In this document: one piece after another, positions 34,976 through 46,595 of the stretch | Position numbering within the stretch: the first letter of the stretch is position 1 | Layout of the letters: each line of letters begins with the position of its first letter | Notes under the pieces: model-generated | Database searches by the model: none | What the model saw: only the letters and a program-made list of their open reading frames with translations | What the model was told of the DNA's origin: nothing | Program-made: the position numbers and the translations under genes | Source of the DNA: Pelobates cultripes | Lineage: Eukaryota; Chordata; Amphibia; Anura; Pelobatidae | Assembly: GCA_933207985.1 (NCBI GenBank) | Contig: OW240913.1 | Coordinates: 272,016,986 to 272,080,985 of the forward strand | DNA length: 64,000 nt | Direction of reading: 5' to 3'

Positions 34976-35355
34976 AGGAACACTATAGTCACCAGAACCA
35001 CTACATGTAGTGGCTCTGGTGTCTATAGCCTGTCCCTGCAGGCTTTTCCACGTAAACACTGCCTTTCCAGAGAAAAGGCAGTGTTTACATTGCTGCCTAG
35101 TAACATCTCTAGTGGCAGTCACTCAAATGGCCACTAAAGTGTATCCTATCTGCATGAAGGCGCAGAATGCTCCCCAAAGAGATGCATTGATTTAATGCAT
35201 CTCTGTGAGGAGATGCTGATTGGTGCAGCATTTTATCGCGCATGCTCAATAGCTCCCAGTGCTTTCCTACAGGAAAGTATTGGATTGGCTGAGATCATCA
35301 AGATTGATAATCTCAGCTATGGAGACGGGCATGGCGTTGGGGAAAAAAGGTGAGT
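34976..35355. mobile_element. TTAA MITE nested in the hAT element
   Basis: TTAA 34972-34975 then AGGAACACTATAGTCACCAG. The central hairpin AACCACTACATGTAGTGGCT and the GGAGATGCTGATTGG block match the 14575 element. The right end is degraded. Confidence 0.7.
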
Positions 35356-35399
35356 AAAACACCATTACAAATTGATCGAAGGGGGGCTGGTGACCTAAA

Positions 35400-35870
35400 C
35401 ATACACATTCGCTGACAGACACCTGGACTGATAGACACACACTCACTGAAAGACCCACACACACTTACTGACAGACCCACACACACTCACCTGACTGACA
35501 GACCCACACACACTCACTGACTGACAGACAGAGACACATACACTCACTGACTGACAGACAGACAGAGACACATACATTCACTGACTGACAGACAGAGACA
35601 CCTACACTTATTGATTGACAGACCCACACACTCACTGAATGACAGACAGACCCACACACTCACTGAATGACAGACAGGCAGACACATACACTCACTGACT
35701 GATAGGCAGACAGACACTGACTGACATACAGACACACGCACACTCACTGACTGACTGACAGGCAGACACACACACACACTCACTGACTGACTGACAGGCA
35801 GACACATACACTCACTGACTGACTGACTGACAGGCAGGAGGACACACAAACAGACACACACACAAAGACA
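35400..35870. repeat. CACTCACTGACTGACAGACA tandem array
   Basis: Units of about 25-32 bp: CACACACTCACTGACTGACA + GGCAGACACA with variants. Cys/Ser/Val-rich minus-strand frames are repeat translation. Confidence 0.9.
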
Positions 35871-36179
35871 TACACATTATAGATACACTCAATGTCACAG
35901 ATACCCACATAAAAAAAATACATAATTTTAGCAACCCTCCTGTTTCCTACCTTTTGGGTTGAGGAGTGTGGCTTCCCTGGGGTCTAGTAGGACTGGGCAG
36001 CAGGTGGTTGCAGTAGAGCTAGTTGCGGCTGATTGGAGTGGGCTACCGCTCTGTTCAGACTCCCCCTCCTCCTCCTGTATCTCTGTTCGCCGGGAGGAAC
36101 TGAACTTTAATTACTTTCTGTTTGGTCTGAGGCCGCGCAAGGTAAGGGGAGGGAAGCCGGCTCTGCAGAATGAGAGCGG

Positions 36180-36640
36180 GTTTGAGGCGTGCTTTGCAGT
36201 ATGTGGGCGAGCCGGAGGCGTGCTTTCTGGTACGGGGGCGAGCCGGAGATGTGCTCTGTGGTATGGGGGCGAGCTGGAGGTGTGCTCTGCGGTATGGGGG
36301 CATGCTCTGTGGTACAGGGGCGAGCCGGAGGTGTGCTCTGCGTTACGGGGGCGAGCTGGAGGCATGCTCTGGGATATGGGGGCATGCTCTGCGGTACAGG
36401 GGCGAGCCGGAGACCGCATGCTCTGCGGTACACGGGCATGTCTGGGGTATGGGGGGCATGCTCTGGGGTACGAGGGCATGCTCTGCGGTACAGGGGTGAG
36501 CCGGAGGCGTGCTCTGCGGTACGGGGGCGAGCCAGAGGCGTGCTCTGCAGTATGGGGGCATGCTCTGTGGTACAGGGGTGGGCCGGAGGCGTGCTCTGGA
36601 TTATGGGGGTGGGCTGGGGGCGTGCTCAGTGGAATAGGGG
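36180..36640. repeat. GC-rich about 31-bp minisatellite (GGGCGAGCCGGAGGCGTGCT)
   Basis: About fifteen units of GCTCTGCGGTACGGGGGCGA + GCCGGAGGCGT, with CATGCTCTGTGGTACAGGGG variants. Both strands have long frames (up to 287 codons) because the unit contains no stop; codon pattern repeats with the unit and no domain is visible. Confidence 0.9.
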
Positions 36641-36889
36641 CAGGCAGCAAGCAGAGTGGATTTTACCAGGTGTCCTGCCAGCTTGTGATTCCCCTGAAAG
36701 GCCTCAGCGCCGGAAGGAAGTATTTACAGTTCCCTTCAGTTCCTCCTGGCGCTGGACTGAAAAAAACGGGCGGACTGAAAGCTTGCACGGCATTGAGACA
36801 GGAGGAGGAGGGCAAGGGCTGACCAATCCCAGGGCAAAATTCTTAGTCGCCATGGTGATCTGGCACCTGGGATTTGTCGAGCCCTGCCT

Positions 36890-37240
36890 TAAGACACACG
36901 CTGCATTAAATTACATACACAGAAACACACCTTGCATCCTTTACATACACACACCCAGAAACATACAATGCATTCCTTACACACAAACACACACTACATC
37001 CCTTGCACACACTCAATGAACCCCTTACAGACACACATTGCTTTAAATTACATACACAGAAACACACCTTGCATCCCTTACACACACACACCCAGAAACA
37101 TGCAATGCATTCCTTACACACAAACACACACTACATCCCTTACACAAGTATCCCTATACACTACATTCCATAAGAACACGCACACATTACCTCCTCTACA
37201 ATAACACATAACACATCCCCTACACACATACACTCCACTT
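36890..37240. repeat. CA-rich TGCATCCCTTACACAC repeat
   Basis: A block of about 123 bp (36897-37019, with ACACGCTGCATTAAATTACA) recurs at 37020-37150 with few changes. Similar units at 34740-34880 lie on the other side of the hAT insertion, so this was one array before insertion. Confidence 0.8.
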
Positions 37241-37249
37241 CCTGTGAGA

Positions 37250-37703
37250 GAACGCATGGGTGGACCTTGTAGGCCTACTCACGGTTAGGCCCTGGGGGCC
37301 CAGACCTTGAGCTGTGTAAGGGGCCCGCAAAAATGGAGCTGCTTCCTGTTGTTAATTGTTGTGAGCACTGTTACAAACAGCCTCCAGAGAGCCTCTTCTA
37401 CACCAGACCTGTGGAGCCAGACTGCAGCCTGTGCCCATCCTCATCCTTTTGTCCTTGTCTGGTGGTAAGTAGTCACCAGAAGCACTACAGATTGATGTGG
37501 TGGTTCTGGTGTCTATAGCCTGTTCCTGCAGGCTTTTTAATATAAACACACTGCCTTTTCAGATAAAAGACACTGTGTGCAGAACTGGCGTTGGCCCATA
37601 TGGCAGAGCATATGGGTGGGGTATTGTGATGTCACATGGTGGGAGGAACATATGGGCGGGGGAGGGAGGCAAACATTTTTAAAAATCCGTGCACCGGCCC
37701 TGG
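37250..37703. mobile_element. Right end of another hAT element
   Basis: Ends AAAATCCGTGCACCGGCCCTG, a CAGGGCCGG-type hAT terminus in inverse. It contains a TTAA MITE fragment (about 37465-37580). A left partner was not identified; the G-rich and CA arrays to the left may be its interior (inference). Confidence 0.5.
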
Positions 37704-38514
37704 TAGTGATTACGATTCCTAGATTGGTTATTCAATAGAAGCCATCCATTTTGACTGCTCTACAACTGTGGGTTGTTGGAGACATAGCAACCGCCTTTCT
37801 CCTAAATTTCAAGTGGTCAATGAGAGACACTTTCATTTAATAGTTGTGGATGGAGGTGATCAGGGGATAAGCTATTTTAGGACATTTTAGGTAACTTCAT
37901 GTCCTACTAATTATCAGTTATATAATTGGGAGTTCACTGTGGTGATAATCTTAGAATAGACCTCCCAGAGAAAGGAAGCTAGTACGAGTAAAACACAGGC
38001 CATACGAGTGGATATAAAATGATGAACTTACCATTTTCTGAGTAAACCCCTCATGATATGTGTGTCCTGCTGGAGGAGGACCCCAGCCTGTCTACTCTTC
38101 TCCAGTATTCCTCTTCAGACATGAGCTCCAATAGCTGGTAATTAATACTGACAGGTAGGATGTCACAAAGCAACTTTATTGCATCACACAATGGCAGCAG
38201 ATCATATGACAAACAAGAGCCAATCACAGAAAATCTTATTCAATGACAGGCCACAACACCTCAGATCACATGACAAGTGAAGGCCAATCACAGTTCAAAT
38301 GCAGCTTCTACACAGGAAGCATCATATTAGGGGTGCTTCAGAGCTCAGCTAAGCATGTTTTTATGCTTCGATATGGGAGTTTTTGACATGTGTAGGCCAT
38401 TCTGTTTATTGACATGTTTTATTTTCAGGATTACAATGTAGCTTTATGCTTTCCAATAGAATAGGTAGGGGCAATGAAAGTACTGGGTTTCCCTTGGTTA
38501 TTTCAGACTTGAGT
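37704..38514. other. Unassigned; part resembles an LTR or other old repeat
   Basis: 38150-38340 is rich in CCAATCACAG/ATCACATGACAA phrases that recur in tandem-like fashion. No coding segment recognised. Confidence 0.35.
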
Positions 38515-38518
38515 TTAA

Positions 38519-38884
38519 GGGACACTCAATGTCATGGTCTGGGTGCAGTGTCCCTGTCCTTTTAACGGTACACGGTAAAAACATTGTGTTTTTTTTAGAA
38601 ACGTCAATGTTTATATTGCAGGGTTAAGTCCACCTTTTAGTGGCTGTCAATATGACAGTCACAAGAGGCGCTTCCACTGCACTGACCAAGTTAAATTCAC
38701 CCACGTGACACAGAAGCCCCGCTATGAGGTGCATTGGATTGGACCACCACGAAGGAATCCATGTCTCCTCCATGACTTGTGGAAGGTGGAGAGGTGAACA
38801 AGGTGTGCTGGAAAAAGGTAAGTAAAGCTCTTATTTTTTATAACGGGAAGGACAGGTCTATATTCCTAACGCTATAGTATTCCT
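38519..38884. mobile_element. TTAA MITE
   Basis: TTAA 38515-38518, right flank decayed to TTGA (38885-38888). Left GGGACACTCAATGTCATGG, right AACGCTATAGTATTCCT. The internal GTGGCTGTCAATATGACAGTCAC palindrome (shown in part) is near 38640. Confidence 0.7.
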
Positions 38885-38889
38885 TTGAA

Positions 38890-39603
38890 GTCTTGGAACT
38901 CGATAGCCCTGGGATGGCAGGTACTATGGATTGGATTGCATTTGGTGATAGAAACTAAGGCCTTAATATCAAGAAGGACCAAGAGTTAAGGTTAAAGGGC
39001 CTACGAAATACAATAATTGTGGCATATTTCATGTGGAGTAACGTTCTCTTAGAACCACATTACCAGCTTAAATCTGTTGAAATCTACCCATACAAAACAG
39101 TTTTCTCATCACCCGAGTGGTGTACCATCTCATCAACATTTCTGTCTGCAAGTGAACACTAATAAACACCATTCTGACTGCTTCCCAGATATCTTCCACC
39201 ACACCTCCCTCCTGGGTTAAATTCAAATCTTGCTCCTAATGCCTGCAATACAGTAAATAACTCCATACACCAGGGTTTGAGCAAAATGCATTATATAATA
39301 AAGTAAATAACCCATTCTGCCCAGTATTAAAATCACAAAGGTACTCAAAAAGATCATATATCTGACCTACCGTAGCTTACCTTCATATGCCATTAATAAA
39401 TCCTCACCCCTTGCCATAATTCCATTTATTATATCATTGTTTTTCCCATAATTTATGTCTCTTAGGCCATCTTTCAGGGCATTCATTTTTGTTTTTACGT
39501 ATTTATTTATTTATTTATTACCTGTATGCGTATAACCCAGTAATATAAATAAGGACTGACTGATTGCAGTTTTTTTAATGAACATTACATATTCTCTATT
39601 ATC
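38890..39603. other. AT-rich stretch without recognised features
   Basis: No coding exon recognised; the stretch ends at an assembly gap. Confidence 0.45.
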
Positions 39604-39703
39604 NNNNNNNNNNNNNNNNNNNNNNNNNNNNNNNNNNNNNNNNNNNNNNNNNNNNNNNNNNNNNNNNNNNNNNNNNNNNNNNNNNNNNNNNNNNNNNNNN
39701 NNN
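39604..39703. other. Assembly gap (100 N)
   Basis: Exactly 100 ambiguous bases directly against a tandem array on the right; the true length is unknown. Confidence 1.
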
Positions 39704-40012
39704 GGGGGTGGGGGAAGGACAGTAGGTCCCCCCCCTTATTGTTTTACTAGGGCCCCCACCCACCGCGCAGGGGTGGGGGCCGGGGGGGGGAGGACAGTAG
39801 GTCCCCCTCCCCTTATTGTTTTATTAGGGCCCCCACCCACCCAACGCGTGGCTGGGGGGAGGACAGTAGGTCTCCCCCCTTATTGTTTTATTAGGGCCCC
39901 CAGGGGGGGAGGACAGTAGGTCCCCCCTTATTGTTTTATTGGTCCCCCCCCCTTATTGTTTTATTGGGGCCCCCACCCACCGCTCAGGGGTGGGGGCCGG
40001 GGGGGACTTCAC
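39704..40012. repeat. GGACAGTAGGTCCCCCC tandem array (about 60-90 bp units)
   Basis: Units: GGGGAGGACAGTAGGTCCCC + CCTTATTGTTTTATTAGGGC + CCCCACCCACC. Four to five units are visible, with G-runs opposed to C-runs in each, so each unit can form a hairpin. The array probably extends into the gap. Confidence 0.9.
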
Positions 40013-40039
40013 CAACGGGTTTCGGCATGACAGTGCCGC

Positions 40040-40100
40040 TTTAAGGACCAACATTCTGGAATAAAAGGGAATCATGACATGTCACACATGTCATGTGTCC
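40040..40100. mobile_element. Degraded copy of the 77-bp palindromic MITE
   Basis: TTTAAGGACCAACATTCTGG then AATAAAAGGGAATCATGACA and GTCATGTGTCCTTAAGG, as at 27631-27707. Confidence 0.8.
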
Positions 40101-40104
40101 TTAA

Positions 40105-40979
40105 GGAGATAAAGAGACCCTATCATCCTGTCATCCACAAAACTCGTGAATTACAAACTCCCTCTCAGGTAGATGTACAAGGCCTGAAGACTGCCTTTAC
40201 CTGAAGATTCATGCCATGGTTCATTTGACTGGATGTATACTCATGTATCTTTGCCCTCCCTTATGAGTAAGAATAACTCTTTAATTCTATTATCTCTCAG
40301 GTACAGAAAATATACAATATTTGCAAACACCATAAACCACATTTTAATATTTCAGAACCCCATGAAAGTCACAACACCGAATAGCTGGGATCTGAGAGCA
40401 CACTTTGTCAAAATATCACTCAGATCCATTCGGTGGTTCGAGAATGCCATTTGAGTAAAGTTTTGACCGGTCGGCCATGAGGTGAAGCCCCAAAACAGTT
40501 CCAGAGAATTAGGCTTGACCAGTCTTCTTTCGGGAGTTCTCACAAGCATACCGACGAAGGCTCCCTCTGGTTGCTAGCATACGAATGTTCCCCCTGTTCG
40601 GTAGTTTAGGTCTCCCTAACGGCATTCTTCTAGTGGTTCAGGAAGTTGGATGGGCAGCGGTATCAGTTGATCTGGTGTTCGTAGGGTTGTGTAGCTGAAA
40701 TTAGTTTGAGGTCGTCGACGACCACGTAACGCTGCCCACGTTTGAGAGACAAAATGTCCGCCATTTGTTTGCACATGTGCGTTCGGCGATACGAACGGCA
40801 GCCACACAGGTGAAACACTTTCCTCAATAAGTAATTTGCGGTTAACAGCCAGGGGTGGTCGGTTATTAAAAGATGCGAACCCATGGACCACACAGATGGG
40901 GGTTTGGCAAACGAATGAGGAGTACGGACAGCTGAACAATGGGAATAAAAAGTATATGACAAGCGCCTATTCCGCTACA
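40105..40979 (-). mobile_element. LTR-like element (third copy, diverged)
   Basis: The minus strand begins TGTAGCGGAATAGGCGCTTG at 40979. It shares with 31734-33078 the TATCTCTCAGGTACAGAAAA, CAGATCCATTCGGTGGTTCG and related blocks in the same order. A fragment of this copy's right half (ATACGAACGGCAGCCACACAGG and following) also occurs at 46255-46400. The 3' end near 40105 is unclear. Confidence 0.6.
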
Positions 40980-40984
40980 CCCAC

Positions 40985-41687
40985 CACATGTTTACGGTAA
41001 ACAGTAAAGTATAGAAGTGGCTGAAAATGAATGGGTTTTGAGTTGGAAAGTGGGGGTAAGATAGAAAGTGGAAGTGTGAGAACAAACACAAGGAGGAGAT
41101 TTAAGAACTGAAGCACAAGAGAGAACTAAGAAGTATGGGGCCTGATGAAGCCTACAGAGGTTTATAAATAATATGAATACATAATTGAGTGGGATAAGGC
41201 TATAGGGAGCATCTGGGTTCAGGAGTATGGAAACTTTCAATATTGTGGAATACACCCCAACATTCCCAGATCTGGGGTAGACATCCCAATTTCAGGGTCC
41301 TGACCCACCATCACAGGTTAGTTCCCAGGTGTCAGGCGATAGCAGGGAACTGTCCCCAGCAAGTGCAATGCAAGTATATAATTAGAGACGCCATGCATAG
41401 ACTGCTTCATCAGTGCTGTCACTGTGCGCATGGTGTGCATGGAATCGCCCGTGTAAGTGACCAGAATATGCACATTTGCAAGTTAAATCAGCTTAGTAAC
41501 CCCAGGTCTGCTGTGATAATCGCTGCAATAAAACATTATCAAGTTCTATAACCTTTACAGATATGGTCACATGATCTAAATTTTTTTTTTCATGATGAAT
41601 TCATGTTTAAGTATTCATGTTTAAGTATTTTTTAAAACCATTTTAAGGCTGATTCCATTAAGGTATTTAGGAGAAAAAAAGGTTTAC
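40985..41687. other. Sequence downstream (gene sense) of scml4 exon C
   Basis: No further exon was recognised. 41255-41530 is less AT-rich but has no splice-flanked frame that fits the SCML4 C-terminus. Confidence 0.4.
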
Positions 41688-41882
41688 CTGACTCCATCCT
41701 TCCAGTATCATATTCCTTGGGGTTATCCGAGGTGGTACTATATTGTATGAAGGGCTGATTACTGAACAGATTGTCACAAATAAGGCTGCGGCAGAGTTTC
41801 TTCAAGAAGCGCAAAACGTATCCTATGCTGTTCACCACAGGCAGGCTGAGGAGATGCTGCTTTCCCTCAAATGAAGCGGAAA
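41688..41882 (-). CDS. scml4: scml4 exon C: second half of SLED domain (195 bp, phase 1 to 1)
   Basis: The acceptor TTTCTTTATTTCAG leads into codons for VSASFEGKQHLLSLPVVNSI, then GYVLRFLKKLCRSLICDNLF and SNQPF, and finally a more variable tail ending GRMES before donor CAG/GTAAAC. The exon B/C junction gives EMVSVSASF. That extra VS pair is what I recall for SCML4 and not for SCMH1 or SCML2, so it decides the paralogue. In human SCML4 the next exon leads to a Ser/Pro-rich region and a SAM domain; neither was recognised at lower coordinates. The exon is symmetric (phase 1 at both ends). Confidence 0.95.
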
Positions 41883-42214
41883 CTGAAATAAAGAAAATAT
41901 CTATGTTTTTATTATGAACAACAACAGGAATGAGAAATGACTGCAATAAGCAGTAAGGAGTTATTGCTAAAAATTTCAATACATTCTAGAATTTCCTAAA
42001 TATAATCAGCATTTCACTTCCCAGTCTCATTCTTCCTTTTTTCTATTTATGCTCTCCTTTCTTTCCTGTGTTCTCCATCCATATCTGCGTCTGCTGTATT
42101 AATATAAATCTCTTCTCTTTCCATCATCTCAATCCTTTTGTACTCTCGTATATGGACCTCCCTCCATACCTCTGAATCTCCTCTCCCTCAATATTATTTT
42201 CTTTTTGGTTCCAT

Positions 42215-42903
42215 GCCAGTGTACAATATTTATGCACACAGGACAGGGCAGGCAGACACTGGGCACCACCCTAAAAGCCTTCTAAGTGTCAGGGGTTGTA
42301 TCCATGTCACGGGTACACCACCAAAACCTAAAATAACATGACCTAGCTAATTAGCTATGTGACTTTGAAATGTCTTCACGTGACCTCTTGCCAGGTAGAA
42401 AGCATATAGGCGGAAGGTAATGATTTAATGTCATATATATATATTTTTATATTATTTATTTATTTATTTATTTGACTGCTTATGTTATATTATGTTGAAT
42501 ATTAGGTCATTTATATATGAATATATTTCCTCTGTCTATGTAAGTAAAAATTGAATAAAAACATAATTTATTTTTTTTTTTTTAATTTTTTTAAAGTTAA
42601 GTGTATAGGCTTAACTGGCAGGCAGACATTGGGCACCACTTTAAAGGCTTCTAAGTGTCAGGGTTTGTATCCATGTCACAGGTTCACCATCAAAGCCTAA
42701 AATAACATGACCTAGCTAATAAGCTAAGTGACTTTGAAATGTCTTCATGTGACCTCTTGCCAGGTAGAAAGCATATAGGTGAAGGGTGATGATTCAAGGT
42801 CATATATATATATATATATATATATTTATTTATTTATTTTTTAGATTATTTATTTATTTGACCGTTTATGTCTTATTATGTTGAATATTAGGTCATTTAT
42901 ATA

Positions 42904-42942
<39 letters not shown>

Positions 42943-43195
42943 TCTCTGTCTATGTAAGTAAAAAATTTAATAAAAAGATATTACATTTTTTTTAAAATGA
43001 AAGCCTATAGGTATGTACAGGACTGGATGGCAGACATTGGGCACCACTCTAAAGACTTCTAAGTGCCCAGGGTTGTATCCATGTCATGGGCTCACCATCA
43101 AAGCCTAAAATAACATGACCTAGTTTTGTGACTTTGAAATGTCTTCATGTGACCTCTTGCCAGGTAGAAAGCATATAGACACTCTATATATATAT
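42215..43195. repeat. Three tandem copies of a 370-408-bp unit in an scml4 intron
   Basis: GGCAGACATTGGGCACCAC, CTAAAATAACATGACCTAGC and GACCTCTTGCCAGGTAGAAA occur in each unit. Unit starts are 42253, 42623 and 43031 (spacings 370 and 408 bp); the third unit is cut after about 160 bp. Spacing differences come from TA and TTTA microsatellites inside each unit. It lies between scml4 exons C and B. Confidence 0.92.
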
Positions 43196-43882
43196 ATATT
43201 TTTTTTTTAATAGAAGAAAACATATATAATTTAACCACCTGCTGCAAATTATTTATTTGCCATTCAGATCCAACTTTGGCAACATTTTGGTTTGCATGGT
43301 TATGGTATTATTTGGGATGTCAATCAATATAAGTGCTAAATGACATCATGTATAAATTTAGATGGTTCACACTACATGCAAGATAAAATCAAAGAAATGC
43401 AAAAATATCAAAAAAGAAGTTTCATACCGAAGATCTAAATTTCATTACCTGTATGTTTACTAAAAATTTTTTGACATAATACGCTGGAGCCAAATGTGTT
43501 CATGTTTTACAGATGAACTATCCTATTTTTCCAAGAAACAGGACTATTTGTTCTTGTAATTACAATTATTCTTCTCCGTTTCAGACGATTTATCTGCTAG
43601 TATACATTTTTTGTTGCCTGTGACAATCATTGATGGTGTCATAAATTGTAGAGAATAACTATACATCAGTGAGGGCCTTGCAATTCACTGAGGTATTCCA
43701 TGCTTTGTCACCAAGCATTGTGTTCACTAGATCTTTTATTGCGCTAATTAATTCCCTTTGTGATAGAGACAGCTTACTAATTAATTCAGCAGCTACAAAA
43801 TCACGAATGACTGAACAATTTTACTGATTTTTTTACTAGCGTAAGTTTGCTTTCAACAGAAATGCTCTATATTGAAGCTAAA
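43196..43882. other. Intronic AT-rich sequence without recognised features
   Basis: No exon, repeat copy or structured motif recognised. Confidence 0.45.
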
Positions 43883-43886
43883 TTAA

Positions 43887-44339
43887 AGAGACACTCTAAG
43901 CACCAAAACCACTACATTTCAATGTAGTGGTTTTGGTGTATAGATGCTGTCCCTTTGTCTGAAAATCTGAAAAATTGCAATGTTTAAATTAGTTTGATGA
44001 CATTCCTCTATAGACTGTCAGGGAGAAAGCCACTAAAGGCACTTCCTCCTCATAACTTTTGATTTTGGAAGTTGTTAGGGTGTCAGGAGGCCCCCGACAC
44101 ACTCTTACTTTAAGGGGTTAAACCGATCTCGAATGGTTTAGCGCCAATCTGCAGGTCCCCCAGGCGGCATCCAACTTTTGAAGGACCTGACTTTTGGGGC
44201 ACCTGCATATCGGTACTGGAGGCAAACATTTGGGTTAAATCGTTTGAGAACGGTACAACCCCTTAAGGTAAGAGTGCACCGGACACCTCATGGCACCTTA
44301 ACAACTTCATGTATATAAAGTTGTGACCGAAGTGTTCCT
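43887..44339. mobile_element. TTAA MITE in an scml4 intron
   Basis: TTAA 43883-43886 and 44340-44343. The left end has a hairpin (CACCAAAACCACTACATT / AATGTAGTGGTTTTGGTG), the right end is CCGAAGTGTTCCT. The interior has CGATCTCGAATGG and its near-inverse, so arms pair over a large part. Confidence 0.85.
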
Positions 44340-44734
44340 TTAATGTTCGGTCATTTATTTGCATTTGTATCCATTATGTAAAGTTTCCTGTTACATGTTC
44401 ACTGTCATTCTGGGATCTCTACGTTCCTTCTAGTCTAATGCCTTTGCTCTTAGTGTCTGTACATCTCTGCTGCTTTTCTCTCTGTATTAACCTACATATT
44501 ATCTTAATATTCACATAGGCATTTCATCCCACTCTGCTCGTTTCCCCCCACCCCCCATTTCATTCTATTTTTCTTTATTCTTCTTCTTTGTACTTTGCTT
44601 TATTTCTGATAATTATGTTGTTACTCCTATACACTGTCTGTACATGGTTCATTTCTTTTCATTATTTCAGTGGAGACTGGTCCATTGGGGGCTAGTATGG
44701 CGGCACACTCCACTGTTTGTTGCAAAAAAACAAC

Positions 44735-44764
44735 TAATAATAATAATAATAATAATAATAATAG
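44735..44764. repeat. TAA microsatellite
   Basis: About ten consecutive TAA triplets. Confidence 0.95.
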
Positions 44765-45589
44765 CATTGGCAATGACTACTGATAAGTGTATGTTAGAAA
44801 AAACATGTATCTGTCATTATTATATCTGCAGTCTCTATTCTCCCCTTTACTGAAGACTGAAAGTGCAGCTGGTTTTAAACAAGCCATGGCATCTCATGGG
44901 GTTAAGTGGATAGAATTTCCTCTCTTCGCCTGTAATCTTTTCTCTCTCGCCCTCTCTCTCCCCCTACCCTTTCCATATGCACCAACCTCTAATCGTCATT
45001 TTATCACCAATCTATTCCTCCTGCTGAATTCCTTCCTTTAGTTTCCACTAGCTGCAACTGATATTTATATCCTATCTCATATTTTCCCTTTGCACTCATC
45101 GCCCACTTTGTTTCTAACTTAGTCCTCCTTTTCATTTATCTATCAATTATTTGTAAATTAATAATGTAAATATATAGTATAATATATATAGTGTATATAG
45201 ATATGTAGTATACATTTTAACATATAAACTATATTAGTTTATATAAAATGTCTTTACAATTTCGATTAAAGTGGAGGCCAATTCCTTTTTATGGTATAGG
45301 ATCCCCAATCAGTTTTAAAATTAGTTATTTAAATGAACACTGTAACGTTAGGAATACATCTATTCCTAATGCTATCAGGTCCTAGTAATGATTTAAAGTA
45401 TTGGGCCCATCACCTTCCATATATATATATACATATATATATGAAACCAAGAGGGCTGCACTCACCTGCACATGCATACATTATAGGGTGCTGCTGGGGC
45501 CAAAATACACAACATACAAAATCCAGCACACTCGCTCATTCTCTAATAAACAGCAATGTCAAAGCTCACAGAATGTAACAGGTTTTGTG

Positions 45590-46595
45590 TAAACCTAACC
45601 TAGACAAAAATAATGGGAGTTTAGTTACAGTATATGATCATACATTGCATAAGCCAAGCTACTTAGTTGAAGCTTCTTTGGCAGCGATTACAGCCTCAAG
45701 TCTTTTTGGGTATGAAGAACAAAGCTTTGCACACCTGGATTTGTACAGTTTCTGCCATTCATCTCTGCAGATCCTCTCAAGCTGTCTGGTTGGATGGGGA
45801 CTGCCAGTGGACAGCCATTGAGTTTTTTCAAGAATGTTTCATTGGTTTCAAGACTCTGGCTGGGCCATTTAAGGACATTCACACAGTTGTCCTCAAGTAA
45901 CTCTTGCATTATTTTGACTGTGTGCTTAGGATCATTGAAAGGTGAACCTTTCGTCCCAGTCTGAACAATTTAGACTAGGTTTTCATCAGGGAAATCTCTG
46001 TATTTTGCTGCGTTCAGCTTTCCATAAAACTAGACTCGTGCCTGCCGCTAAAAAACATCCCAAAGCATAATGCTACCACCACTATATTTTAAAATTGGCA
46101 TGGTATTACGCAGGTGATGAGCAGTGCCTGGTTTCCCCCTTGCATTGAATTGAGGCCACATAGTTCAATTTTCATTTTATCTGACCAGAGTTTCTTACAG
46201 TCTGAGAGTTCTCTAGGTGCTGATTTGCAGTCTTGGTCATATTGTCTTTTCATGCGACAAGATGGCCGTTTTCTTCAGCACGTGTTGTTCAGTTATACGA
46301 ACGGCTACCACACAGGGAGAGCACTTAATTCTGTGGTATTCTTTGAACTTAATGAGCCAGGGGGGTGGTCGGTGTTTGGTAGATTTATTTACCAAACGCA
46401 GAAATGTAACTTTTGGGAAACAAAATATGTTGTTTTGTAACACAAAGTTATCAAAAATATTTTTTTTGCTTTGTGATTATGTGGTAATGAATGTTGATTG
46501 ATGTGGAAAAAATAAACAATTGTAGCATAAGGCTGCAATAATAAAACAAATGTGAAAAAATGAAGGCGTCAGAATACTTTCTGAATGCACTATAT
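45590..46595 (-). pseudogene. Tc1-like (salmonid-type) element remnant, chimeric
   Basis: 45680-46255 is the reverse complement of a well-known Tc1 family coding region: TTGGCAGCGATTACAGCCTC, CTCTGGCTGGGCCATTTAAG, GTGTGCTTAGGATC, GGTGAACCTTTCGTCCCAGT. 46440-46595 carries the family terminus with GAATACTTTCTGAATGCACT. Between them 46255-46400 is not Tc1 but an LTR fragment like 40740-40870. Transposase is destroyed by stops, shifts and this replacement. It lies in the scml4 intron, antisense to the Tc1 coding strand's plus direction. Confidence 0.85.

Larger units (their letters stand above)
34886..36886. mobile_element. hAT non-autonomous element with two internal minisatellites
   Basis: Left CAGGGCTTGACAAATTTG, right GGGATTTGTCGAGCCCTG, inverted hAT-type termini. 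Flanks CCTTACAG (34878-34885) and CCTTAAGA (36887-36894) look like a decayed 8-bp duplication. The inside holds a TTAA MITE (34976 to about 35355), a CTGACTGACAGACA array (35400-35870) and a GC-rich array (36180-36640). The insertion site is itself inside a CACACA/TGCATCCCTTACAC repeat. No transposase. Confidence 0.8.

Noticed and set aside
35959..37019. Overlapping GC-rich frames of 276-287 codons on the plus strand and 179 on the minus strand
   Set aside because: They follow the 31-bp unit without a domain; both strands are open over the same interval, as expected from a stop-free unit.
1..41687. Possible scml4 SAM-domain exon downstream in gene sense
   Set aside because: Looked for the conserved RKHEIDG and MKYLGLKLGPALKL segments on the minus strand by eye and found none; cannot exclude a missed short exon.
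41632..41979. Full 115-codon minus-strand frame as a single gene
   Set aside because: Only 41688-41882 matches SCML4; both sides are intron read-through past consensus splice sites.
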